A stretch of DNA of 64,000 bases from Membranihabitans marinus (GTDB lineage Bacteria > Bacteroidota > Bacteroidia > Chitinophagales > Saprospiraceae), in NCBI RefSeq assembly GCF_021729155.1, contig NZ_JAJQYA010000009.1, forward strand, positions 96,620 to 160,619, given 5' to 3'. The first letter of the stretch is position 1, and the number at the start of each line of letters is the position of its first letter. Both the position numbers and the translations under genes were made by a program. Under the pieces are notes generated by a model. That model ran no database searches. It had not been told where the DNA came from and saw only the letters and a program-made list of their open reading frames with translations. Shown piece after piece: positions 56,801 through 63,915 of this stretch.

Positions 56801-57421
56801 AGCTAAAACGATTTCTTGTGTTTGATATCCGATATATGAAAACACCAATACGGCTTGTTCAGACACTTCTTCCAAAGAAAAACGACCATTAAAATCAGAA
56901 GCACCACCATTATCTGTTCCTTTTTCTAATACATTGACACCAATTAAAGGCTGTCCTTCAGAGTCTGTTACCAATCCAGAGACAGTGAGGGCTGAAATTT
57001 TTAGTTGCTTAAGTCCAAAATAGTCCATTTTATTGGGCAAAGTCTCTACTCGCTGGATCGTTTCCCTTTTGAGAACGATATAATTTTCATCTTTGACCAC
57101 ATATTGAATGCCGATGGGTTTTAAAATGGATTGCAAGACTTGGCCCAGAGATTCGTCGGCTGCTTGAAAGACCACTTCTTTGTCCATTTCTACTGCATTG
57201 ACACTGTATACGAAGTGTACATCGGTTTGCAATTCTAAGGAGCGAAGGGCTTGATCCAATCGAATGGACTCCCATTCTACAGATACCTTTCGATCCAATA
57301 TTTGAGCATCGGAAACGCCTGCAAAGGCCAGTCCGGAGAAGAATAATAACAATATTAACTGCTGTGCAGAAAATCGCATAATTACATATATTAGCGAATC
57401 CTTAGTAAAAATAATTTTCAT
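53825..57421 (-). CDS. susC: SusC/RagA TonB-dependent transporter with STN signalling domain
   Basis: 1198 aa from the ATG at 57421 (MKIIFTKDSLIYVIMRFSAQ); the frame is open to 57496 but that start lies in a hairpin. Signal peptide ends LAFAGVSDAQ. STN domain (about 45-110, VSVEWESIRLDQALRSLE, through IQYVVKDENYIVLK), carboxypeptidase-regulatory-like domain (GLVTDSEGQPLIGVNV), TonB box region LDELVVVGYGTQKRVNLTGA, plug with ILIDGVPGN and YGARAPYGVILITTKSG, then the barrel ending in RVFSMGLTITL. The STN domain links it to the FecR and sigma genes upstream: substrate binding signals through FecR to the ECF sigma. Confidence 0.96.
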   Translation of the reverse strand: MKIIFTKDSLIYVIMRFSAQQLILLLFFSGLAFAGVSDAQILDRKVSVEWESIRLDQALRSLELQTDVHFVYSVNAVEMDKEVVFQAADESLGQVLQSILKPIGIQYVVKDENYIVLKRETIQRVETLPNKMDYFGLKQLKISALTVSGLVTDSEGQPLIGVNVLEKGTDNGGASDFNGRFSLEEVSEQAVLVFSYIGYQTQEIVLAGKTVLNVTMLEDAQTLDELVVVGYGTQKRVNLTGAVDVISNEQIQDRQANTVSQILQGQSPGLNFSPGINGFEPGASLDINIRGMGSLNGGSPFILIDGVPGNMDLINPEDIESISVLKDAAASAIYGARAPYGVILITTKSGKKNEKISVTYSGNVFLNTASRLPEMLDSYTHARIVNEAGENSTGGRSFTDDIIDRMIAFQNNDVDYLRQFTTPDATNFETYPLANGTWSGYDQAYGNYDWYDEHYGSSINQQHNISIKGGSEKTSYYLSAGILDQEGIMNYGVDYYRRYNIMAKINTKLTDWWDVSYNTRFIKSPREAFNAGATNGYSLQFRQIARTFPSEAKYDGNGNYAQGSNIPGILDRGSDKKTTTENWQTIATEIRPLKNWRINADFSYSSRVNEFSDRILSSRIHQVDKSVVLTPPQFTKITQTLTNNAYWASNVYTSYDWNINSNHNIYALVGMQYELNNYHNLNSARSHLTNLDVPSLNTAIGDVVAKEAITHSSTQGYFTRLTYNFQEKYLVEANARYDGTSRFKEGKRWGFFPSFSVGWNLDKEAFWTPIQKHVNAFKLRASWGQLGNQQVSPYQDIALIPYQADKLDWLFSYGGTRKIGFTGTPSIVSPSLTWETATTKNIGINASFFDHRLQTDFDLFERNTENMIGPSEPAPNVLGASVPRSNNANLRSRGWELSLKWNQVVQGKDLSWFVGVNIYDVKTIVTEYLNPNNLITTWYPGKEVGEIWGYTANELFRDQADVDSYLEKVDMGYIFNNWYPGDLKYLDTNGDGAVNKGANTLDDPGDQKIIGSETPRYQYGITAGMNYKGFDFSILMKGTGKRDFFFPEGGNNIRYWGLDWLPFTTITPDHLDYYRDRPGDKYTGLYEGDANINLDAFWPRTYIVNGHNDKNRKPATRYLADASYLRIQNMQIGYNLPASLLQKYNISKVRVYVSGENLATFTDLIKGIDPVALVGYAGGAGQTYGADRVFSMGLTITL

Positions 57422-57449
57422 ATCTTTAAATGTTTTTTGTTGTGATTCA

Positions 57450-57476
57450 ATAAAAAATAAAGGCTTTTCGGCCTCT
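57450..57476 (-). terminator. Terminator-like hairpin in the susC leader
   Basis: On the - strand agaggc pairs with gccttt (one G-T pair) around cgaaaa and is followed by attttttatt, ending about 29 nt before the susC start. A second, longer hairpin (57477-57504, 11-bp stem aaacaggaatg/cattcctgttt) lies immediately before it. Together they could end fecR transcripts or attenuate susC. Confidence 0.55.
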
Positions 57477-57555
57477 AAACAGGAATGTTGCAGCATTCCT
57501 GTTTTTTTATATTAGGTTTTCTTTGCCATATGATTCAATTTTTATTTTGTTCTAA

Positions 57556-58593
57556 CTAATTACAGCCTGGTCCATTAATGGTATACACTTCCCCCGAATG
57601 ATGTATGATTGCATTCAGTGCTTCGGCCACCATATCCATAGTCTTATCCAATGACTGATCTGTAAAATCGGCTCGTATCATACAAGCCTCCATATTGGAA
57701 GACAATACCACTTTTATGTTAAATTTCTGCCCGATCCGTTGAGCAGCCTCTACCATCTTTACATTGTCAAAATGCATATCGTATTCAGTACCAGCAACAT
57801 ATTCTTCTAACTGAGTGGACACCACTCCTTCATTGCTTGGCATCAACTCCATTTTTTGCAATAAATTTTCCTTTCTCTGAAAGAGTCCCTTTTCCTTGGG
57901 CAACAATTCTATACGTTGTTTCCCTAATGTATCGGAAACCGCTACCTTACCCGTCAATACAAAAACTTCAGTTTCATTTTCCCTACTTCGAATGTTAAAG
58001 CTCGTCCCCAACACTCGGGTTTCTATTCCTGCAGACAACACAACAAAAGGCTTTCGAATGCCCATTTCTGATCCATCCATCGTTTGTTTACTGATCTCAA
58101 ATAATGCCTCTCCTTCCAATGTAACCATACGCATGGTATCGGAAAATTGACTGGGGTAAGTCAATCGACTCTCACCTTTCAACCACACTATACTTCCATC
58201 TGCCAACAATACTTTTTTACTTCCACTATCCGAACTACTTTGAACCTCCAGCGTCACGACCTCTGGATGGTAGATCTGCCATACATATTTAGCGATCAGT
58301 CCAAATAAACTGAGGATAATCAATACTGAAGCGGCCCTAACCATATAGAATAATGGTCTGCGTTTTCTCCTTCTTTCTAAATCAATAGTACTGCTTTGGG
58401 AAGATTCAATCTTGCCTACCATTTCATGGTAAAGATTTCTTTTAATCCTTTCCTTCTCGGATGGAGAGATATTTTGAAACAACCCTTCTTGCGATCGGTG
58501 TTTCAACCAAGACTCCAGCCAATAAATTTCTTCGGGACTGGCAAGTCCGTCATTGTATCGCTGGATTATTTTTTCGAATTCTTCGTCAGTCAT
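57556..58593 (-). CDS. FecR-family anti-sigma factor
   Basis: 345 aa. Cytoplasmic N-terminal domain (about 1-85, YNDGLASPEEIYWLESWL), one membrane helix (about 86-107, ASVLIILSLFGLIAKYVW), FecR domain (about 118-220, LADGSIVWLKGESRLTYPSQ, GEALFEISKQ, VLTGKVAVSD) and C-terminal DUF4974 (MHFDNVKMVEAAQRIGQKFN). It holds the sigma factor until SusC signals. Divergent from the sigma gene (393 bp apart) and upstream of susC, the standard layout. Confidence 0.95.
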   Translation of the reverse strand: MTDEEFEKIIQRYNDGLASPEEIYWLESWLKHRSQEGLFQNISPSEKERIKRNLYHEMVGKIESSQSSTIDLERRRKRRPLFYMVRAASVLIILSLFGLIAKYVWQIYHPEVVTLEVQSSSDSGSKKVLLADGSIVWLKGESRLTYPSQFSDTMRMVTLEGEALFEISKQTMDGSEMGIRKPFVVLSAGIETRVLGTSFNIRSRENETEVFVLTGKVAVSDTLGKQRIELLPKEKGLFQRKENLLQKMELMPSNEGVVSTQLEEYVAGTEYDMHFDNVKMVEAAQRIGQKFNIKVVLSSNMEACMIRADFTDQSLDKTMDMVAEALNAIIHHSGEVYTINGPGCN

Positions 58594-58986
58594 ATATTTT
58601 TAAATTGCAGAGACCATCCTATTGCTTTCAATAGTAAGTAACTTCACAAATAGTTAACACCTACTTAACAATAGATTTTTTATAAAAAAATATTACTTCC
58701 GGCGCCAAATTCGAAGTACACAACTAAATATCAACCTTTTACACTTTTATACAATTTTTTTATTATTTTTAAAAAAAGCTACTGCCTAAGGACAAAACAG
58801 TCAACCACAATGATATCATAAGCAACTAGAATAAAAGGAGACTAGATTATTCTACGAAATATTAGATTTCATTCGTTCTGTATTAAATAAATAATATATT
58901 TTTATATTTTTATCGAAATGACTTTAAACAATATCTCTTCGTTGTATTCCATTGTTTGGATTATTTGTATGCCCTAAACAAATGCT
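58594..58986. other. Divergent promoter region of sigma and fecR, no gene seen
   Basis: 393 bp, very AT-rich, no ORF. Expected to hold the promoters of both the sigma gene and fecR; no element could be placed with confidence. Confidence 0.4.
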
Positions 58987-59592
58987 ATGACTGTGATAAA
59001 AAACCTGTTGGATGACACTTATCTGCTAGAAGGTCTGAGCAAAGGACATTCTCAGGCATTTGAACAGATATATCAAAAGTACTGGGAACAACTCTATGGA
59101 TATGCATATAACCATCTCCACGATCACAGTAGTAGCGAAGAAGTATTGCAAGAAGTATTCTTATATCTTTGGGAAAAACGAGAAAATATTGAGATTAAAA
59201 CCTCATTGTCTTCCTACCTCCACTCTGCGGTGAAATATAAGATGCTCAATATTATGAGATCTCAAAAAGTCAGGAAGCACTACGCTGATGATTTTAGAGC
59301 CTTTATGTCAGAATCAGACCAACCAATGGCTGAAAAAATGCAAAATCTATCTGATTTAAAAGAATTAATAGAATCCAGTTTGGCCAGTTTACCCCCCAAA
59401 TGCCAACAAGTGTATCGCATGAGCCGACAACAACATATTCCCAATCAGGAAATAGCGGAACAACTCCATATCACCAAAAAAACAGTAGAAAACCACCTCA
59501 CCAAGGCACTTAAACACCTCAGAAATTACCTTGCAGAATACGACACCATAATTTCCCTAATGGTCATGACCATATTATCTTGGGTGATCTAA
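58987..59592 (+). CDS. ECF sigma-70 factor, Bacteroidetes expansion type (PUL-linked)
   Basis: 201 aa. Region 2: AFEQIYQKYWEQLYGYAYNH, SEEVLQEVFLYLWEKRENI, SLSSYLHSAVKYKMLNIMRS. Region 4: LPPKCQQVYRMSRQQHIPNQEIAEQLHITKKTVENHLTKALKHLR. It ends in the hydrophobic tail IISLMVMTILSW that is usual in this sub-family. It activates the susCD operon after release from the FecR protein encoded opposite. Confidence 0.95.
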   Translation: MTVIKNLLDDTYLLEGLSKGHSQAFEQIYQKYWEQLYGYAYNHLHDHSSSEEVLQEVFLYLWEKRENIEIKTSLSSYLHSAVKYKMLNIMRSQKVRKHYADDFRAFMSESDQPMAEKMQNLSDLKELIESSLASLPPKCQQVYRMSRQQHIPNQEIAEQLHITKKTVENHLTKALKHLRNYLAEYDTIISLMVMTILSWVI

Positions 59593-59868
59593 TCCTTCAA
59601 TCTCATTATTAAATATCATCACTTCTCTCCATCTGTTCAATTCTGGCAGAATAGGCAATATATTATCTATTTAATCCCGTTAGCTATTAGTTGCATTAGT
59701 AGAAGGCTTTTAATTTTGCTATAAATTAAAATGATTAATAGTCAGTATAAATCCAACTCACACTAATCATATGACATAATAACAATAAAATTATTTGCAT
59801 TTTATCCAAAAAAATAGATATTTAAAGTCAAAAATAAACAATTAATAATATTTACCTACCAAATCACA
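59593..59868. other. Intergenic, no gene seen
   Basis: AT-rich stretch between the sigma gene and the pckA promoter; no terminator hairpin or ORF identified. Confidence 0.35.
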
Positions 59869-59898
59869 TTTAGTACTCGAAGAATAATCCTAATTTTG
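59869..59898 (+). promoter_or_regulatory. Probable promoter of pckA
   Basis: Perfect -7 element TAATTTTG (59891-59898), with TTTA at 59869-59872 as a near match to the -33 TTTG and an 18-nt spacer. 45 nt before the start codon. Confidence 0.5.
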
Positions 59899-59943
59899 TC
59901 TATCATTTACTCACTGAAAAGAATATTATAAAATACCATTGAT

Positions 59944-61506
59944 ATGATTGCTAACAAAAACCTTAATCTCGTACCAGCAGCCCTTGTCCAAAAAACCATA
60001 GAAAGACATGAAGGTAGGCTGAGTGACGCAGGCGCTCTATGTGTAAACACTGGAAAATTCACTGGACGATCTCCCAAGGATCGATTCATTGTGGAAGACA
60101 GCAATACCAAAGACAGCATAGATTGGGGACCGATAAACATTGCTATAGCTCCACATTATTTTGACATGTTGTACGATAAGATGACTCAGTATATGGAGAG
60201 CATTCCAGAATATTTTACCAGACAAGTGTATGCCTGTGCATCGAGCAAATACAAACTCCATATCAAGATACATACCGAATATCCATGGCAAAATATTTTT
60301 GTACACAATATGTTTCTCCGGCCTTCTGAGCAAGAATTGGCGGTTTTCAAAGAAGATTGGACGGTTTTGTCATTTCCAAGTGTATTAGCCGATCCCAATA
60401 TCCACGGCACCAGACAAGAGAATTTTTCAATAATCAATTTCACTAAAAAAATCATCCTAATCGGAGGAACCGCCTATACCGGGGAAATTAAGAAGGGGAT
60501 ATTCTCTGTTTTAAATTATATTTTACCCGAGGAGCGTAAGGTATTGAGCATGCATTGTTCCGCCAATGTGGGCCCAGATAGCGATACCGCCTTATTTTTT
60601 GGTTTGTCTGGTACTGGAAAGACCACATTGTCCAACGATGAACACCGTCGACTCATCGGCGACGACGAGCACGGTTGGTCTACCTCCAATATTTACAACT
60701 TAGAAGGGGGCTGTTATGCCAAGACCATCGACCTCTCGCCTGGCAAGGAACCTCAGATTTTCAAGGCCATTAAATTTGGCGCCCTATTAGAAAATATTGG
60801 ATTCAAAGCCGATGGCGTAACTCCGGATTACAGCGACAAATCCATTACAGAAAATACTAGGGTAAGTTATCCTATCAATCATATAGAAAACATCATGTAC
60901 AATTCGCGAGGCGATATTCCACGCAATATTTTCTTTTTGACTTGTGATGCTTTTGGTGTTCTTCCTCCAATATCCAAGCTCAATAATACCCAAGCTATGT
61001 ACCACTTCCTAAGTGGATATACAGCCAAAATAGCCGGTACAGAAACAGGGATTACCGAGCCGCAAGCCACTTTTTCAGCTTGTTTTGGATCGCCATTCCT
61101 TCCTCTTCACCCTACTCGTTATGCGGATTTATTGGGAGAAAAATTAGAAGAAGGCATTGATAGCGGTGATGGCAAAATAAAAGTATGGTTGGTCAATACT
61201 GGATGGACTGGTGGTCCATATGGTGTAGGTTCGAGAATAGAGCTGGTCTTCACCAGAAACCTTATTAAAGCCGCATTGTCTGGAGCCCTCAATGATGTAA
61301 CTTACAAAGACGACAATATTTTTGGTCTACAAGTACCTCAGTCTTGTCCCGATGTACCCAATGCCATACTCAATCCACGAGATACTTGGCGCAATGAATC
61401 CGAATACGATGAAATGGCCAAAAATTTATCCCAATTGTTTAAAAACAATTTCAAAAAATTTGAGGAAAGAGCTCGTCAAGAAGTGATCGATGCAGGACCG
61501 AAGTAA
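59944..61506 (+). CDS. pckA: Phosphoenolpyruvate carboxykinase (ATP)
   Basis: 520 aa. Converts oxaloacetate and ATP to phosphoenolpyruvate in gluconeogenesis. Substrate Arg in TGRSPKDRFIVED, kinase-1a P-loop GLSGTGKTTLS with Lys226, kinase-2 GDDEHGWSTSNIYNLEGGCY with metal-binding Asp, and adenine-binding NTGWTGGPYGVGSR. Full length, all active-site motifs intact. Monocistronic with its own promoter. Hairpin island 3 follows its stop and could act as its terminator. Confidence 0.97.
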   Translation: MIANKNLNLVPAALVQKTIERHEGRLSDAGALCVNTGKFTGRSPKDRFIVEDSNTKDSIDWGPINIAIAPHYFDMLYDKMTQYMESIPEYFTRQVYACASSKYKLHIKIHTEYPWQNIFVHNMFLRPSEQELAVFKEDWTVLSFPSVLADPNIHGTRQENFSIINFTKKIILIGGTAYTGEIKKGIFSVLNYILPEERKVLSMHCSANVGPDSDTALFFGLSGTGKTTLSNDEHRRLIGDDEHGWSTSNIYNLEGGCYAKTIDLSPGKEPQIFKAIKFGALLENIGFKADGVTPDYSDKSITENTRVSYPINHIENIMYNSRGDIPRNIFFLTCDAFGVLPPISKLNNTQAMYHFLSGYTAKIAGTETGITEPQATFSACFGSPFLPLHPTRYADLLGEKLEEGIDSGDGKIKVWLVNTGWTGGPYGVGSRIELVFTRNLIKAALSGALNDVTYKDDNIFGLQVPQSCPDVPNAILNPRDTWRNESEYDEMAKNLSQLFKNNFKKFEERARQEVIDAGPK

Positions 61507-61570
61507 AGATATAGGTAGGGCGAATGATAGATCGGGATTAATACCCAATGCCTTGCGTCTAAATTGGAAG

Positions 61571-61606
61571 TATTGTAGAGACACAAAGTTTTGTGTCTCT
61601 ACAATA
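61571..61606. repeat. Long hairpin, 17-bp stem
   Basis: 61571-61587 pairs with 61590-61606 (core gtagagacaca/tgtgtctctac). It follows tctaaattg, like the long hairpin at 45161. Inverted repeats built on gtagagac are, to my knowledge, common in some bacterial genomes. Possible terminator of pckA. Confidence 0.88.
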
Positions 61607-61656
61607 AATCGAAAGATAACCGAGTAAAAATCCATGACTGAATATAACTGAATGAA

Positions 61657-61669
61657 GTCACGTAGTGAC
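61657..61669 (+). repeat. Hairpin type C: gtcac-gta-gtgac
   Basis: Same stem, loop and about 45 bp of context as 44524-44536, the only near-identical pair of modules between islands. Confidence 0.7.
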
Positions 61670-61696
61670 CAAATACCCTCAATGTGAACGACCAAA

Positions 61697-61730
61697 ATGC
61701 AAAGCATCGTAGACCGTTAATCGGTCTACG
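61697..61730 (+). repeat. Paired hairpins: atgc-aaa-gcat then cgtagaccg-ttaat-cggtctacg
   Basis: A 4-bp short hairpin directly abuts a perfect 9-bp long hairpin (61708-61716 with 61722-61730). Confidence 0.85.
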
Positions 61731-61744
61731 GATGACCGAGCAAA

Positions 61745-61780
61745 ATCCGAAGGATCAAAGGTCGTAAATCGACCTTTGAT
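61745..61780 (+). repeat. Paired hairpins: atcc-gaa-ggat then atcaaaggtcg stem, taaat loop
   Basis: The short hairpin overlaps the long one by two bases. The long one has a perfect 11-bp stem (61754-61764 with 61770-61780). Preceded by gagcaaa, as at 61892. Confidence 0.87.
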
Positions 61781-61797
61781 GAGGATGACTGAATGAA

Positions 61798-61831
61798 GCT
61801 CGGAGAGCCATTGACCGTAAATCGGTCAATG
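61798..61831 (+). repeat. Paired hairpins: gctc-gga-gagc then cattgaccg-taaat-cggtcaatg
   Basis: Perfect 9-bp long stem (61809-61817 with 61823-61831), short hairpin in the ctgaatgaa context. Confidence 0.87.
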
Positions 61832-61840
61832 ATGAAGGAA

Positions 61841-61860
61841 CCGAAACCTCCGTGTTTCGG
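61841..61860 (+). repeat. Hairpin type A: ccgaaac-ctccgt-gtttcgg
   Basis: Perfect 7-bp stem, context gaaggaa ... gtgggtaagcc. It is followed by a damaged copy (61867-61883) that keeps ctccgcg and gttccggg but has lost a matching left arm. Confidence 0.87.
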
Positions 61861-61898
61861 GTGGGTAAGCCTCCGCGTTCCGGGTGTGAACGAGCAAA

Positions 61899-61932
61899 AT
61901 ACGTAGTATCCAATGTCCATTTAGGACATTGG
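61899..61932 (+). repeat. Paired hairpins: atac-gta-gtat then ccaatgtcc-attta-ggacattgg
   Basis: Perfect 9-bp long stem (61910-61918 with 61924-61932). The loop attta is the complement of taaat, so this long hairpin is inverted relative to the three before it. Outer flanks gtgaacgagcaa and gcgagtgaagt equal those of 44714-44738 read on the - strand. Confidence 0.87.
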
Positions 61933-61941
61933 GCGAGTGAA

Positions 61942-61963
61942 GTCCCAGCCACTGTGCTGTGAC
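61942..61963 (+). repeat. Hairpin type A: gtcccagc stem, cactgt loop
   Basis: 8-bp stem with one mismatch. Confidence 0.7.
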
Positions 61964-62030
61964 GAGATAGCATAAAATTGACAAGGATAAAATTACATTT
62001 TTCAATAATAATATAATAGAATTGAAGGAG

Positions 62031-62050
62031 CCGAGGTCAGTGCGCCTCGG
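62031..62050 (+). repeat. Hairpin type A: ccgaggt-cagtgc-gcctcgg
   Basis: 7-bp stem with one G-T pair, followed by gagggttcgcc; closest relative is 29997-30016. Confidence 0.8.
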
Positions 62051-62156
62051 GAGGGTTCGCCACTGGCTCCGGCGTGATTGTTATGCAAAACCTTTGAAAA
62101 ATTCCATTGTATCGAGGCGTGATAGCATTTCCAAATGGAAGCGAAATATATGTAAT

Positions 62157-62184
62157 CTCGTCATGCCACAGTGGACATGACGAG
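62157..62184 (-). repeat. Hairpin type A in reverse orientation, stem ctcgtcatg
   Basis: Outer 9-bp perfect stem (62157-62165 with 62176-62184) around ccacagtgga, related to 44684-44705. Confidence 0.75.
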
Positions 62185-62248
62185 TATTTATAAAAACTGA
62201 CGGAGTGGTATAGATTTTGAACAGACAGAATTTAATTTACAGCTTCAT

Positions 62249-63691
62249 CTATTTAGATAAGCCATTGACGACCTTGGCCACCGTATTGGCGATTCGATCC
62301 TCCACATCCTCGGCCCATTTCCATGCAGGATGGCCATACTCGTCCAAATGTGGACCTCCTTCATAGCCACCTTCCGTCCATACCCGATGAGATGGTATGT
62401 AAGCCGCCATTTCATTGGCATATCCACATACCCAGGTCGTTTGCTCAGCATATTCCGTTTTAAATCTCAGAGAATAATCAACGACCGATTCCCCTCCTAT
62501 ACCGATAAGCAAAAGCTCCTTCCCCAATTTCCAAGCTTGCACAGGATACGCATAGGTCGTAGACAAAGGTATCCCCGCATCCATCTTGGCCAAGATCCTT
62601 TTCGCCCATCGAGCCTGAATTTTATTTTTACTATCCAATAATGGTATCAGGGATTCTCTGGTTGCCATCTCCTCATAAGCCAAATCCACGTATTCAAAAC
62701 CCGACTCCAATCGAGAAGAAATCAGTTCCATAGGTTGGCTTAACACCTCGGCCACAGCGTCGGACAACATCTTTCCATATTTACGACATAATTCTACCGT
62801 CCTTCGAGGCAGGGGATTCTGATCGCCACCACAAGTATTGAAAAACATAGCCGCCGTACCTGGATATTGATCTTCTATATTAATTTGTGCAAATCCCGGA
62901 TAATCTCCACTCCATGTATGTAAGGAAATTGTTGTAGGATGACACGCATACCCAAATACCACTCCGATAAGATGTCCCGACAACCCCTTCAGAGCCAATA
63001 CAGGTACGCAATGATCAACTGGACCTTTGAGTTCTTCACCCCTTTCTCGAATAGCTATTACTTCGGACTCCACATTTTCTCGCCTGTTGACGGCGAAACT
63101 ACATTTTCCTTCCCCCTTATATAATCGTGCATCCTGCCAATTGCTCAATGCCTCCCCGACAGCATCAGCGATCTGCTCTGCCGTCCATTCCGAATACTCA
63201 GCCACCAATTTTTCCTGTTCAGCCTCTACTGGATAATAATCGTGTAAATCATCGGTCAATCGCGGACCAGAATGATTATGGGAAAAAGTCAACATAAAAT
63301 CTCGACGCTGAATCTTATACCTTTGATACACCTTATTGTAAATACTCTCGTACACGGTCTTTGACATTCCTTGATGATCAGTAGTAGCCATAACGACCAT
63401 CTTCCCATCATTGCTTTTTAGAGCCATTACTTTGACATAGATGTCGTGAATTTTACCATAAGGTACTCGCTTATACCCATAACCTGCCAACCAAACTTTG
63501 GTCTGAGGGGTGATGACTCTTTTTCCAATTCCTACCTGCCATATTTCATCCTCCTCATTTAATCCTTCGCGAGTTTTATCTCCTCTATATTTGACATCGG
63601 CAAATATTGAAGATGGCAATAAAGAGAATAATGACAAAGCCGTTACATTTCGAAGAAAATGGCGTCGCGTAGGCTGATTGGATGCATTCAT
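62249..63691 (-). CDS. Tat-exported neutral/alkaline ceramidase-like hydrolase
   Basis: 480 aa. Tat signal PTRRHFLRNVTALSLFSLLP. Ceramidase-type domain: QVGIGKRVITPQTKVWLAGY, MATTDHQGM, Zn region LTFSHNHSGPRL, GYACHPTTISLHTWSGDYPG, and FNTCGGDQNPLPRR at the catalytic loop position, where the sequence GTSGN of the 50523 paralogue is replaced. This is a second, distant family member of the window. C-terminal part ends AKVVNGLSK. Substrate unknown. Stands alone, converging with pckA. Confidence 0.83.
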   Translation of the reverse strand: MNASNQPTRRHFLRNVTALSLFSLLPSSIFADVKYRGDKTREGLNEEDEIWQVGIGKRVITPQTKVWLAGYGYKRVPYGKIHDIYVKVMALKSNDGKMVVMATTDHQGMSKTVYESIYNKVYQRYKIQRRDFMLTFSHNHSGPRLTDDLHDYYPVEAEQEKLVAEYSEWTAEQIADAVGEALSNWQDARLYKGEGKCSFAVNRRENVESEVIAIRERGEELKGPVDHCVPVLALKGLSGHLIGVVFGYACHPTTISLHTWSGDYPGFAQINIEDQYPGTAAMFFNTCGGDQNPLPRRTVELCRKYGKMLSDAVAEVLSQPMELISSRLESGFEYVDLAYEEMATRESLIPLLDSKNKIQARWAKRILAKMDAGIPLSTTYAYPVQAWKLGKELLLIGIGGESVVDYSLRFKTEYAEQTTWVCGYANEMAAYIPSHRVWTEGGYEGGPHLDEYGHPAWKWAEDVEDRIANTVAKVVNGLSK

Positions 63692-63915
63692 AGTTAAAAA
63701 AATAATGATATTGAAAGACCATATACGGTCAAGTATATTGATAAAAATTCAAGTTAAAAGTTTTTTATATAAAAAATTATTAACTCATTGATTTTCTATT
63801 CTCATATTTAGCATAACAATTCACCATCGACCTTCAACCATCATTGGCCACTAAACGCTACAAACAAAAGTTTGACCTTCTCCCCTCCTAATCCCCCGAA
63901 CTACTATACACATTT

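Larger units (their letters stand above)
61507..62248. repeat. Hairpin island 3: modular stem-variable palindromes
   Basis: Non-coding region between convergent pckA and the ceramidase-like gene. Holds the densest run of the hairpin family: between 61657 and 61932, ten hairpins follow each other with almost no spacing, as alternating short (loop gta, gaa, gga, aaa) and long (loop taaat, ttaat, attta) units. Type A hairpins and an AT-rich linker shared with island 2 (44975-45030 and 61970-62025) follow. Confidence 0.87.
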
